A DNA stretch of 64,000 bases from the NCBI GenBank assembly GCA_041752315.1, contig JBGSHJ010000062.1:66952-130951 (forward strand), written 5' to 3'. Of this stretch, positions 51,956 through 60,343 are shown in pieces. The position numbers and the translations under genes are program-made. The notes beneath the pieces are model-generated. The model was not told the origin of the DNA. It made no database searches and saw only the letters and a list, made by a program, of their open reading frames with translations. Every line of letters begins with the position of its first letter. Within the stretch, counting starts at the first letter, position 1. This stretch comes from SYFY01 sp041752315. GTDB taxonomy: Bacteria; Pseudomonadota; Gammaproteobacteria; Pseudomonadales; Azotimanducaceae.

Positions 51956-52966
51956 CTATCGCCGGTGCTTCAGGAAGGCTTCGTTGACACAGTTCTGCAA
52001 ACGACCGGTACTGAGGTAGGTCAGTGCTACCTCGCCAGCCTTGTAGCGCATGTCATGGACACTTTCCGGCGTGAAGAAGGCTGAATGGGGCGTGATCACC
52101 AGACGATGATCAATCCATTCTTCGTCGGCAGCCCACGCCTTGATCAGGGGATGCGCAGGGTTGGCAGGCTCTTCCGGCAACACGTCAAGTCCTGCCGCCT
52201 GGACCTTGCCCGACTTCAGTGCATCATGCAGCGCATCCAGATCGACAATCGGTCCGCGCGCCGTATTGATGAGGATGAGTCCCGGCTTGCTCGCCGCCAG
52301 TACCTCGGCGTTGATCAGCTTCGTGGTCCCTGCGCTGAGTGGTGCATGCACGCTGATGACATCACTGATGCTGAACAGCTCCTGCAACGAGTGAACCCGC
52401 TTCACCCCGATGGCCAGATCCGAACCGTTGGATACGTACGGATCGTGGAACACGACGTTCATGCCAAATGCCTTGGCTCTCAGGGCCGCCGCCGTACCGA
52501 TACGACCAAGTCCAACGATTCCCATGGTGCAGACCGACAACCGCTTGCCGAAGGGATTCAGTGCGGGCCGCCACTTCGTGCGCGGATCCTGCTTGAGTTC
52601 CCTGGTGTGGAAGGTGATTCCTTTCATCAGCGACAGCATGAGCGCGATGGCGTGATCGGCAACTTCCTGGGTTCCGTAGTCCGGCACGTTGCAGACCGGG
52701 ATGCCAAGGGCTCCCCAGGCCGCCAGATCAATGTTGTCGAAGCCGACGGCTGGTTTGACAAAGATCCGGCATCGATCGAGTTGAGCGCGATAGCCAGGGT
52801 CAAGATCAACGCCGTTGACGATGGCATCGCAGGCCGCCCACTCGACCCCCGGCACATCCCTTGCGTACTGGTGGAAAACGGCCTCGCCACCGTTGGCGAC
52901 GCTGGCAAGTTCGATACTCTTGTCCCCGGGCCATCGCATATCCGGCCAGAGAATCCTGAAAGTCAT
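51956..52966 (-). CDS. D-2-hydroxyacid dehydrogenase (NAD-dependent), C-terminal-binding-protein-like
   Basis: 336 residues from ATG 52966 (GGAGG 5 nt upstream). NAD-binding GIVGLGRIGTAAALRAKAFG, catalytic Arg in LINTARGPIVDLDALHDALKSGKVQAAGLDVLPEEP (Glu also here), and His in VITPHSAFFTPES. VCNVPDYGTQEVADHAIALMLSLMKG is typical of the CtBP/phosphoglycerate dehydrogenase-like group. It reduces an unknown 2-oxoacid or oxidises a D-2-hydroxyacid. Confidence 0.9.
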   Translation of the reverse strand: MTFRILWPDMRWPGDKSIELASVANGGEAVFHQYARDVPGVEWAACDAIVNGVDLDPGYRAQLDRCRIFVKPAVGFDNIDLAAWGALGIPVCNVPDYGTQEVADHAIALMLSLMKGITFHTRELKQDPRTKWRPALNPFGKRLSVCTMGIVGLGRIGTAAALRAKAFGMNVVFHDPYVSNGSDLAIGVKRVHSLQELFSISDVISVHAPLSAGTTKLINAEVLAASKPGLILINTARGPIVDLDALHDALKSGKVQAAGLDVLPEEPANPAHPLIKAWAADEEWIDHRLVITPHSAFFTPESVHDMRYKAGEVALTYLSTGRLQNCVNEAFLKHRR

Positions 52967-53027
52967 GGTCGCCTCCACAATTGACGCTTGGGTTGTTCCG
53001 TGATTTTTTCGGACATGTCATCGGGTC

Positions 53028-53927
53028 TCAGGCAAGCAGTTCCGGCAAGGTGCTGACAGAACGACGCACACGATCCGCATCCAGGCCAGGAAGTCGCAGG
53101 CGGGTTGCGATCAGGTGGGTCATGCCAAGCTGGTCGCGGTACAGGCCGACCTGCTCCCGAACATGGTCTGCCTCACCGACGATGGCCCATGCATCGACGT
53201 CGTTCGGTGCCTTGTCGCGGGGCCTCGGCAGGGCGGACAGCCGCTCCTTGACCGCAGCCGTCTCGGCGGAACCATCCGTAACGTACACCGTCCGCATGAC
53301 CGGTACACACTCGACGTGCCCGGCTCCGGCAGTACGATGACTCAGATAGTTGCCCGCCAGAGTTTCCAGCGTTTCCATCGGCGAGGCAAGATAGGGCAGT
53401 CCAAGGCGTCCTGCCTGAGCAAGCGCCTTGGGACCAAAGGCCGCCACCCAGATCGGCGGATGAGGCTTCTGGTAGGGCAGTGGTGCCAACGTGATTCCGG
53501 TCGTTCCTTCGATGCAGACCGGCTCGCCGGTCCAGGCACGGCGCATCATCTCGAGCGTGGTTTCGAAAACTTCGCGTTTTTCTCCCGGCAGGACATTGAA
53601 CGCCTTGAGCATGTCCGGCGCGTAGCCTCGGCCAACACCGAGAATCACGCGCCCGCGTGACAGCTGGTCGAGCACTGCAACCTGTTCTGCGGCAAGCAGT
53701 GGATTACGCAGTGTCAACAGATAGCTTGTGGTCCCCAACCGGATGCGGGAAGTGGCACCGGCGACACCGGCAAGCAGCATCAACGGATCCGGGATCGCGC
53801 CGGTATTGAAGTGGTTCTCAGGCAACCAGAACGACTCATAACCAAGCTGCTCTGCCAGGACCGCCTGCGCCTGCAGATTGTCTGCTCCCGGATCGGAAAA
53901 ATCCCAAGGCGTCAGCCCCAAGTGCAC
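53028..53927 (-). CDS. LLM class flavin-dependent oxidoreductase (bacterial luciferase-like)
   Basis: 299 residues from the GTG at 53927, which has AGGGAG 7 nt upstream; the ORF extends 27 codons further without support. LGLTPWDFSDPGADNLQAQAVLAEQLGYESFWLPENHF, IRLGTTSYLLTLRNPLLAAEQVAVLDQLSRGRVILGVGRGYAPDMLKAFNV, KPHPPIWVAAFGPKALAQAGRLGLPYLASPMET mark the TIM-barrel FMN/F420-type monooxygenase family. Substrate unknown. Same strand as the preceding hydroxyacid dehydrogenase, 61 bp upstream of it. Confidence 0.92.
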   Translation of the reverse strand: MHLGLTPWDFSDPGADNLQAQAVLAEQLGYESFWLPENHFNTGAIPDPLMLLAGVAGATSRIRLGTTSYLLTLRNPLLAAEQVAVLDQLSRGRVILGVGRGYAPDMLKAFNVLPGEKREVFETTLEMMRRAWTGEPVCIEGTTGITLAPLPYQKPHPPIWVAAFGPKALAQAGRLGLPYLASPMETLETLAGNYLSHRTAGAGHVECVPVMRTVYVTDGSAETAAVKERLSALPRPRDKAPNDVDAWAIVGEADHVREQVGLYRDQLGMTHLIATRLRLPGLDADRVRRSVSTLPELLA

Positions 53928-54079
53928 CTGTCTACTCCCTGCCAAAAGCCCCTGACAAAAGATCACGCTACCACCCGGCAGTGGAGCCTGAACCCACCAT
54001 GGCTGCACACGCTGCCAACCACGTCTGGCGGGATTATGCCTGCCAGTGCGGGTCTGCGCGAAATTGCTAGTCTTCCAGG

Positions 54080-55102
54080 ATGGTCTACACGCTCTATCAT
54101 GCGCCCGATGACGTCCACCTGGTGCGTCCGCTCGCCCGCTTCATCGAACTGAGCGAGGTCGAACTTGTATGTGTCGACAAGGAGCCAGCCAACTACGCCC
54201 CGACGGGCCTTGTCTTGTGCGGCCGGGGTTACGACACACAGCCCTGGTTGAAACAAGCCTTGCGGGTCAGCAACTCTGTGGTTGCCGTACTGCTGGCCGA
54301 CGTGGACCCGGGAGTCAAGGATGTCCGCTGCATAGACCTGCGCACCTGGCCCGGTCGATCAGCTGACAAGACGGCAATGGCGCTCGCCGAGTGGCTGAAG
54401 AGCGGAGGTAAAACCACATTTCCCGGAAAGAGGCCCACCGCCCGGGAATCCACGCAGACACAACGATCACAGAACATCGCCGCGTTCGTGATTCTGGCGG
54501 TGATCGTCGGACTGTTTTTCATGATGACCCAGCTGACCGATCGCCAACCGGAGGTTCTGCCTTCCCTGGGCAAGCCCCTGCAAAAAAATGACGATCTCAC
54601 GGCTGCCCGGTACACAAAACCGCCCGTCCCGGACACCGGGGTGGAGGCTGCCAATTCAACGCCATCACGATCGCCTCCTGTTAGCGGCCCCGAGGCCGGC
54701 GTTAAAAATGGTGGGACCAGGTCGTCCTCAACGGAAGAGCGTTTGGTGCAGACTGGAAACGGTTCGCAGGCACTTCGCCGGGAGCCGACCGACGGGGCAT
54801 TGCCAGCCGTCGCCGCAACCGCTGGAACCTCTGCCAGCAGCAACAGTTCGAACAGCAACAGCCCGGACATGAACCGTCAGAAGACAGACCGTCCGCTGGA
54901 AAACAGTCCAGAGAAAAGCAGCCCGGTAAAAAACAAAAAGGTCTCGCAAATTGCAGGAATCAGTCGCGCCGAACTGGACCGCTGTTACCTGGCAGACGCC
55001 TACACCCGGGAAAGGGGCCTTGCCAGTGTCCCACCCCGACACTGCCTGATCCTGCAGGCAAGTCGCCGTGCACAGTTGCGCAATCCGGCGGACTCACCTT
55101 AA
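54080..55102 (+). CDS. Single-span membrane protein of unknown function with TIR-like N-terminal domain
   Basis: 340 residues, three parts. An N-terminal cytosolic alpha/beta domain (1-115: MVYTLYHAPDDVHLVRPL, SNSVVAVLLADVDPG, VRCIDLRTWPGRSADKTAMALAEWL) has a TIR/STIR-like strand-helix order, but this is a pattern guess. One TM helix follows at ~134-151 (NIAAFVILAVIVGLFFMM), then a ~140-residue low-complexity Ser/Pro/Asn-rich extracytoplasmic tail. The C-terminal ~45 residues (AELDRCYLADAYTRERGLASVPPRHCLIL) hold two Cys. No family recognised. The 3' end overlaps the convergent CoA-transferase gene by 9 bp. Confidence 0.7.
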   Translation: MVYTLYHAPDDVHLVRPLARFIELSEVELVCVDKEPANYAPTGLVLCGRGYDTQPWLKQALRVSNSVVAVLLADVDPGVKDVRCIDLRTWPGRSADKTAMALAEWLKSGGKTTFPGKRPTARESTQTQRSQNIAAFVILAVIVGLFFMMTQLTDRQPEVLPSLGKPLQKNDDLTAARYTKPPVPDTGVEAANSTPSRSPPVSGPEAGVKNGGTRSSSTEERLVQTGNGSQALRREPTDGALPAVAATAGTSASSNSSNSNSPDMNRQKTDRPLENSPEKSSPVKNKKVSQIAGISRAELDRCYLADAYTRERGLASVPPRHCLILQASRRAQLRNPADSP

Positions 55103-57430
55103 CGCTCCCGCTGCCTCGAGCCTCGCGATCCGCGCATCGTCGTAACCGAGAACTTCCTTCAGTACGACATCATTGCTGATACCGAACCAGGGCGCGAATT
55201 CAGGTTTGCGCGGCTGGGTCAGCGACATGGTCAGTCGCGTACTTTCCACCGACGCGTTGATGTGCTTGTTGTGAGCTACCGCCTGATAGTGCCCACGATG
55301 CGCCAACTGCACATCGTCGTGAAGGTCATGCGTGTCAAGCACCCGATGGGCCGGTATACCCAAGGCCTGCAACTGCGCCTCGACTGCGTGGCCATCAAGA
55401 CCGGCAAGCCAGGCGGCCAGTATCGATTCCAATCCATCCTCCTGCTGTTTTCGATCGCGCAGACCCAGATTCCGCAATGACAACAATTCGCCGCCGGCAA
55501 AATCGCACAGTGCCTGCCAGTCAGCGTCGTCACGAATGGAAATCGCGAGCCATCGATCATCTCCGACCACCGGCCACACCCCTTGCGGAACGTATGCCGG
55601 ATCACGATTGCCGTTGGCCCGGGTCACTTTGCCCGTTGCGAGATAGCGCGCACATTCGGCCCCCAGGAAATTCATGCCGGCTTCGGCCTGCGCCATGTCG
55701 ATGTACTGACCTTCACCGGTTGCCCGTTGATGTTCGAGGGCCGCAAGCAGGGCCATGGCATTGAACCGAACGCCAAGGAAATCGGTATATGGGCCAAAAC
55801 ATCCCGTCGGGGGTGCGTCCGGCCAACCCGTCAAACCATGGAAACCACTGACCGCAGCCGCCAGGTTCCCATAACCTGCATAGGCACTCCAGGCACCGGA
55901 CTGACCCATCAGACAACTCGATATCATGATGGCGCGAGGGTTGATCCTTTGCACGTCTGCCCAGGACAGACCCATTCGTGCCACGGCACCGGGGGCAAAG
56001 CTCTCTGTCACCACATCGGCCCAGCGAACCAGATCGAGCAACACTTCGCGCGCGGGCAAAACACCCAGGTTGAGCGCCAGATTCAGCTTGTTGGCGTTGG
56101 TCGAGTGGTGCGCCGCTGCATTTTCAGGATCAACAACACCACCGATGTACGGCGGCACGTTGCGTACCATATCAACCCGTGTCGAGGATTCCACGTGGAT
56201 CACCGTGGCTCCATAGTCCGCAAGCATGCGTGTTGAACCGGGACCTGCAACCACCCAGAAAAGATCGAGGACCTTTACGCCCGCCAGCGGCAACGCGGAT
56301 GTTGATCCGGAGCCCCCGATTTTCTCTCGCGCAGTCCAGTCCGCCTGTGGTTGGCAACGCAGTGGAAATGGTGTTCTTGACAGGTGAGCAAACGCACCCA
56401 GGCGTTTTTTCCCCATTCGTCTGATCACCAGTGAGCGATCCAGTGCATGCCGGCTCTGCAGCACGTCCGCGACCGACAGTACGGGTGCAATCAACAGTCT
56501 GCGTTCAACCGCAATGGCCATCAGTTCGGCCTTGGAGCGTGAGGCAACCGCGTGGGCGATGGCATCCTGAATCGGCGCCCATTGCTCCTGGGTGATGGCG
56601 CCCGTGGCCATTTTCATCGCTGCCTGGCCCCAGGGCTGTCCCAGAAGGCCTGCATCGAGCAGACCCAGACCATGCAGCCACCCGGTGAGCCGGTTCATGA
56701 ATGCGGCGAGCGGCGGAACGATGCCCTGCAGTACCAGCACCCAGCCATCGGTGGTCGGATAGAGGCTGCGCAGGTCTACACCGCCAACACGGGATTGCGC
56801 ACTGGCGCGCATGGCTTTGGGCTGGCCAACAGCCTTGTCGAGCGCTCGACTGAGCAGCGCGTAAGTGGTGCTCTGCTGCGCTGACAGATCGACGTGTTGC
56901 CCCAATCCGGTCTGCTCCCGGGCGAGCAGCGCAATCTGAACCCCCACCACGGCATCGGCTGCAGCGTGGTGGAACGACTGCGGAGCACCGATACGCAGTG
57001 GCGCGCGCTCAGGCGCGCCGGAAACATAGAGAAACCCTGAAGCGGCACACGCGATCAGATCGGTGGCCGCCCAATCCGACTTGGGGCCAGCACTGCCAAA
57101 TCCGGTGATGGTGACGTGGATCAGATGCGGGAACCGACTCGCAAACGTCTCGCGATTCATGCCGATTGCCCTGAACCAGGCATCGCCCATGGATTCGATC
57201 AGCACATCTGCACCAGCCAGTTGAGCAAACAGACCACTGGTGTCGCCGAGCCAGTCAATCCGACGCTGGATCTTGCTGCTGGCATAAGCCTGTCGCCAGA
57301 ACGGATCGACTGCTGCGCAGTGCGGTGTTTCCCAGAGTTCCACCATGGCGCCCATGTCGGCAAGCAACTGGCCTGCCAGCCACGACTCCGGAGATGACAG
57401 GTCAAGTACACGTACCTCACTCAACACCAT
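55094..57430 (-). CDS. Tandem-fused CaiB/BaiF family CoA-transferase (two domains in one chain)
   Basis: 778 residues; each half (~1-370 and ~385-778) is a complete family III fold: VRVLDLSSPESWLAGQLLADMGAMVELWE ... VKVLDLFWVVAGPGSTRMLADYGATVIHVE. Where the catalytic Asp is expected the first half has GQHVDLSAQQSTTY and the second GQYIDMAQAEAGMNF, i.e. Gln and Glu. Normal enzymes are interlocked dimers of ~400-residue chains; a fusion would form a pseudo-dimer. Start ATG 57430 with GGAG 6 nt upstream; it overlaps the upstream gene by 14 bp. Confidence 0.92.
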   Translation of the reverse strand: MVLSEVRVLDLSSPESWLAGQLLADMGAMVELWETPHCAAVDPFWRQAYASSKIQRRIDWLGDTSGLFAQLAGADVLIESMGDAWFRAIGMNRETFASRFPHLIHVTITGFGSAGPKSDWAATDLIACAASGFLYVSGAPERAPLRIGAPQSFHHAAADAVVGVQIALLAREQTGLGQHVDLSAQQSTTYALLSRALDKAVGQPKAMRASAQSRVGGVDLRSLYPTTDGWVLVLQGIVPPLAAFMNRLTGWLHGLGLLDAGLLGQPWGQAAMKMATGAITQEQWAPIQDAIAHAVASRSKAELMAIAVERRLLIAPVLSVADVLQSRHALDRSLVIRRMGKKRLGAFAHLSRTPFPLRCQPQADWTAREKIGGSGSTSALPLAGVKVLDLFWVVAGPGSTRMLADYGATVIHVESSTRVDMVRNVPPYIGGVVDPENAAAHHSTNANKLNLALNLGVLPAREVLLDLVRWADVVTESFAPGAVARMGLSWADVQRINPRAIMISSCLMGQSGAWSAYAGYGNLAAAVSGFHGLTGWPDAPPTGCFGPYTDFLGVRFNAMALLAALEHQRATGEGQYIDMAQAEAGMNFLGAECARYLATGKVTRANGNRDPAYVPQGVWPVVGDDRWLAISIRDDADWQALCDFAGGELLSLRNLGLRDRKQQEDGLESILAAWLAGLDGHAVEAQLQALGIPAHRVLDTHDLHDDVQLAHRGHYQAVAHNKHINASVESTRLTMSLTQPRKPEFAPWFGISNDVVLKEVLGYDDARIARLEAAGALR

Positions 57431-58355
57431 CGTCAACTCCGCTGTTGCTGGTTGAAGGGGTTGTTTCGGAAACCTCGACTGCCTCTGCAGGCGGTCTTCT
57501 CAGCCACATCAGTGCCTGCATCGTCGCGCGAATGGCCGTGGTGTGCCGCGCAAGCGCAAAATCCCGATAGAGCGGATCCAGGCGAAGCAGAACACAGCGC
57601 TCGCTGCCACCACATTCGAACTCGGTTTCGTCGCCAAATCGATTGCCGGCAACACCATAGGTCCCAAAGGCACCTGTCTGTTCAGGCAGCTGCCAGAAAA
57701 CCTCCCAGGAGACCGGCAGTCCACTGATCGGTGAACGCACGGCTTCGACCGTATCTGCAACAACACTCGAAAGCAGTGCCGCGGGAGATGGATGGTCTGT
57801 CAGCAATGAATCGCACCCACCCGCCGCACTTTGTGCAAGCTGCTCATGATCAATCGGCCAGGCATCAAACCGGTCAGAGAACGAAAATCGCCAGAAACGT
57901 TCACTGAAGACCGGTACGACCCGATGCGGTGTGGACATGCGCTGCAGATAGAACACCATTCGTCCGAGCTTGCGCAATCGCGACGGGGTTTCACCAACGG
58001 TACCAAAGGTGTCGGCCAGTTCCTGATAGTGGCCTTCAAACCGGGTGTCGACCAGACCCCAGAGAGTCCGACCGGCACCTGGCACTGAAGCGTGATAATT
58101 CCAGCGAAACATGCGGACCAACGCATTGCGACCGGCCATCTGCACGTTGGCCCGGGCTATGTGGCGCACCTGTAATGCAGTGAGGGGTACCTGACCGCCC
58201 GCGATCAGACACTGATTGACCAGACGTGCCGCCAGGAAGGTCATTTCCTGATGCACGGCCTCCGGGTAGGCCATGACCACGGCGGGCCGGAGAAGCATCA
58301 GCATCAACAGGATTCTAGTGCAGGCAATCGCTGATCGTGGCATGGCATCAACCAT
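57417..58355 (-). CDS. Exported protein resembling zinc-dependent phospholipase C / S1-P1 nuclease fold
   Basis: 312 residues from ATG 58355 (58343 possible). Signal peptide CTRILLMLMLLRPAVVMA, then YPEAVHQEMTFLAARLV with an early His. WNYHASV and LRKLGRMVFYLQRMSTPHRVVPVF resemble the family core G-x-x-x-H-Y-x-Q-D-x-x-x-P-H-H-v, and SDRFDAWPIDHEQL supplies further possible ligands. Some metal ligands differ from the canonical set (for example R for D in YLQRMSTPHR), so activity is uncertain. It overlaps folK by 8 bp and the CoA-transferase by 14 bp. Confidence 0.65.
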   Translation of the reverse strand: MVDAMPRSAIACTRILLMLMLLRPAVVMAYPEAVHQEMTFLAARLVNQCLIAGGQVPLTALQVRHIARANVQMAGRNALVRMFRWNYHASVPGAGRTLWGLVDTRFEGHYQELADTFGTVGETPSRLRKLGRMVFYLQRMSTPHRVVPVFSERFWRFSFSDRFDAWPIDHEQLAQSAAGGCDSLLTDHPSPAALLSSVVADTVEAVRSPISGLPVSWEVFWQLPEQTGAFGTYGVAGNRFGDETEFECGGSERCVLLRLDPLYRDFALARHTTAIRATMQALMWLRRPPAEAVEVSETTPSTSNSGVDDGVE

Positions 58356-58899
58356 CAATCTGCGCAGTCGCGCTGTTCCGGGCGATCCGGACAACCTGTT
58401 CATTGCTCGCCAGACTGGCGCACAGTTCTGCCACCGTCAGCGAAGTTGAAGGCCACACCAGATCCGGAACGATTTCGTTCAGCGGAATCATCACAAAGGC
58501 GCGCTGTGTCGCACGGGGATGTGGCAGGATCAGCTCGGGCGTATCCAGTATCTGATCACCAAAGACAAGCACGTCCAGATCAAGCACACGCGGTGCATTG
58601 CGAAGAGTGACCCTTCCCCTGTCCCGGCCAAAGACGCGCTCGAGAGACTTCAGTTCCTCAAGGAGGGCCTTTGCGGTCAATCCGGCACGAGGCATGAACG
58701 CAGCTGCTGCATTGATGAACACATCACTCTGTGCAGGACAGTCCACCGGTGAGGTCTGGTAGAGCGAAGACACGACAAAGCGGTCGGAAGCAAACGTCCG
58801 CAGCGATCGCAGGGCCTCCGACACCACGGCGACACTCGATTTTTGCTGCCACGGCAGATTGCTGCCAACGCCAATCACAACCAGCTGAAGGTCACTCAT
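58348..58899 (-). CDS. folK: 2-amino-4-hydroxy-6-hydroxymethyldihydropteridine diphosphokinase
   Basis: 183 residues, usual size. It transfers pyrophosphate from ATP to the pterin in folate synthesis. Motifs: VVIGVGSNLPWQQ, VVSSLYQTSPVDCPAQSDVFINAAAAF, LLEELKSLERVFGRDRGRVTLRNAPRVLDLDVLVFGD with the Asp-x-Asp metal site, and LILPHPRATQRAFVMIPLNEI. Downstream genes overlap it, so it heads a folK - PLC-like - CoA-transferase operon; the functional logic is unclear. Confidence 0.92.
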   Translation of the reverse strand: MSDLQLVVIGVGSNLPWQQKSSVAVVSEALRSLRTFASDRFVVSSLYQTSPVDCPAQSDVFINAAAAFMPRAGLTAKALLEELKSLERVFGRDRGRVTLRNAPRVLDLDVLVFGDQILDTPELILPHPRATQRAFVMIPLNEIVPDLVWPSTSLTVAELCASLASNEQVVRIARNSATAQIDG

Positions 58900-59107
58900 G
58901 GCTGCATACTAGCGGAGTGGTCGGGCGATGGGGTGGCCTGTAGCAAATGGCCGGTTGCTTTGGCACACTCCTGCTGCACCAAAACAGGGTCACCACTGCT
59001 GGGCCTCCGGAACTGGACCGCCAGATCCGGGCTACCACAACCGGGTAAAGACACCCGCGACATCACCAGGGAACAGCTCATCAAGAGTTGACCCAAAGAG
59101 GGGAAAC

Positions 59108-60193
59108 ATGAAGGCTGCCGTACTGCGCGAGATCAACAAACCACTGTCCATCGAAAATGTCAGTCATGGGAAGCCTGGCCCGCGAGAAGTGCTGGTTCGC
59201 ACTGTCGCCGCTGGGGTCTGCCATTCAGACCTGCATTTCCAGAATGGTTCTTATCCCTACCCTCTGCCTGCGGTGCTTGGACACGAAAGTGCAGGGGTTG
59301 TGGAAGCCGTTGGCAGCGACGTGCACTACGTCAAGCCCGGTGATCACGTGATTACCTGCCTGAGCGCATTCTGCGGACATTGCGAACCTTGCCTGACCGG
59401 TCACATGTCGTTGTGCCAGGAGCCGGAACTGCAGCGCGGTCCTTCCCAGGAGCCCCGGCTGGGCACCCAGAAAGAGCCCCTGTTCCAGTTCCTGAACCTG
59501 TCTTCCTTTGCTGAGTACATGCTGGTTCATGAACACACCATCGCCAAGATCCGACCGGACATGCCACTCGACAGAGCCTGCCTCATCGGTTGTGGGGTCA
59601 CGACTGGTGTAGGCGCCGTGATTCACACCGCCAGAGTCGAGCCAGGTGCGACCGTCGCCGTGATCGGTTGTGGAGGAGTCGGTCTGTCGGCCATCAATGG
59701 CGCAGCCATCGCTGGTGCGTCGCGCATCATCGCCGTCGACATGGTGGCCTCCAAGCTGGAGCTGGCACGCAAATTTGGTGCCACCGACGTGGTCAATGCA
59801 AAAGAAGTCGACGCCATCGAGGCCGTGCGTGAACTCACGGGTGGCGGCGTTCACTACTCATTCGAAGCTATCGGCCTGAAAAAAACCGCAGAGCAGTCTT
59901 TCAAGATGTTGCGCCGTGGCGGAACGGCCACGGTGATTGGCATGATTCCGGTTGGCACGATGGTTGAACTGCACGGTCCGGAATTCCTGATGGAACGCAG
60001 GATCCAGGGCTCCAACATGGGATCAAACCGCTTCCGTGTCGACATGCCACGCTTCGTCGAGTTCTATCTGCAAGGCAGACTGCATCTTGACGATCTGATC
60101 TCGCGCAGGATCAGACTGGAAGACGTGAACGAAGGTCTCGATGCACTGCTGACCGGCGAAGTGGCCCGCAGTGTCATCATGTTTGACCAGTAG
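59108..60193 (+). CDS. Zn-dependent alcohol dehydrogenase (MDR family, class III-like)
   Basis: 361 residues from ATG 59108 (GAGGGG upstream). Catalytic zinc: Cys in GVCHSDLHFQNGSYPYPLPAVLGHESAG, structural zinc: CGHCEPCLTGHMSLC. Cofactor: VIGCGGVGLSAINGAAIAGASRIIAVDMVASKLELARKFGATDVVNAKEVD (Asp after the second strand, hence NAD). Oxidises an alcohol or aldehyde conjugate; alkane or acyl-alcohol metabolism is possible. Confidence 0.93.
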   Translation: MKAAVLREINKPLSIENVSHGKPGPREVLVRTVAAGVCHSDLHFQNGSYPYPLPAVLGHESAGVVEAVGSDVHYVKPGDHVITCLSAFCGHCEPCLTGHMSLCQEPELQRGPSQEPRLGTQKEPLFQFLNLSSFAEYMLVHEHTIAKIRPDMPLDRACLIGCGVTTGVGAVIHTARVEPGATVAVIGCGGVGLSAINGAAIAGASRIIAVDMVASKLELARKFGATDVVNAKEVDAIEAVRELTGGGVHYSFEAIGLKKTAEQSFKMLRRGGTATVIGMIPVGTMVELHGPEFLMERRIQGSNMGSNRFRVDMPRFVEFYLQGRLHLDDLISRRIRLEDVNEGLDALLTGEVARSVIMFDQ

Positions 60194-60343
60194 ACAGATA
60201 CGTCCGCTGCCCTGGCGAGGCACCGTGATACGGGCCTGGCCTCGGCCTGGCCTAGGCTAAGCCGCGACAACACCCCAGTCGGACATTGACTGCACTGCTG
60301 TTGTGTCTGTCATTGCACGGGTTTTCGGCCAGGGACAGCCGAA
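60194..60343. other. Convergent intergenic region with a short duplicated word
   Basis: About 150 bp between the dehydrogenase and degQ ends. It includes GGCCTGGCCTCGGCCTGGCC near 60234, a direct repeat of GGCCTGGCC, and CCTAGG. No clear terminator hairpin with a U-tract. Confidence 0.4.
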
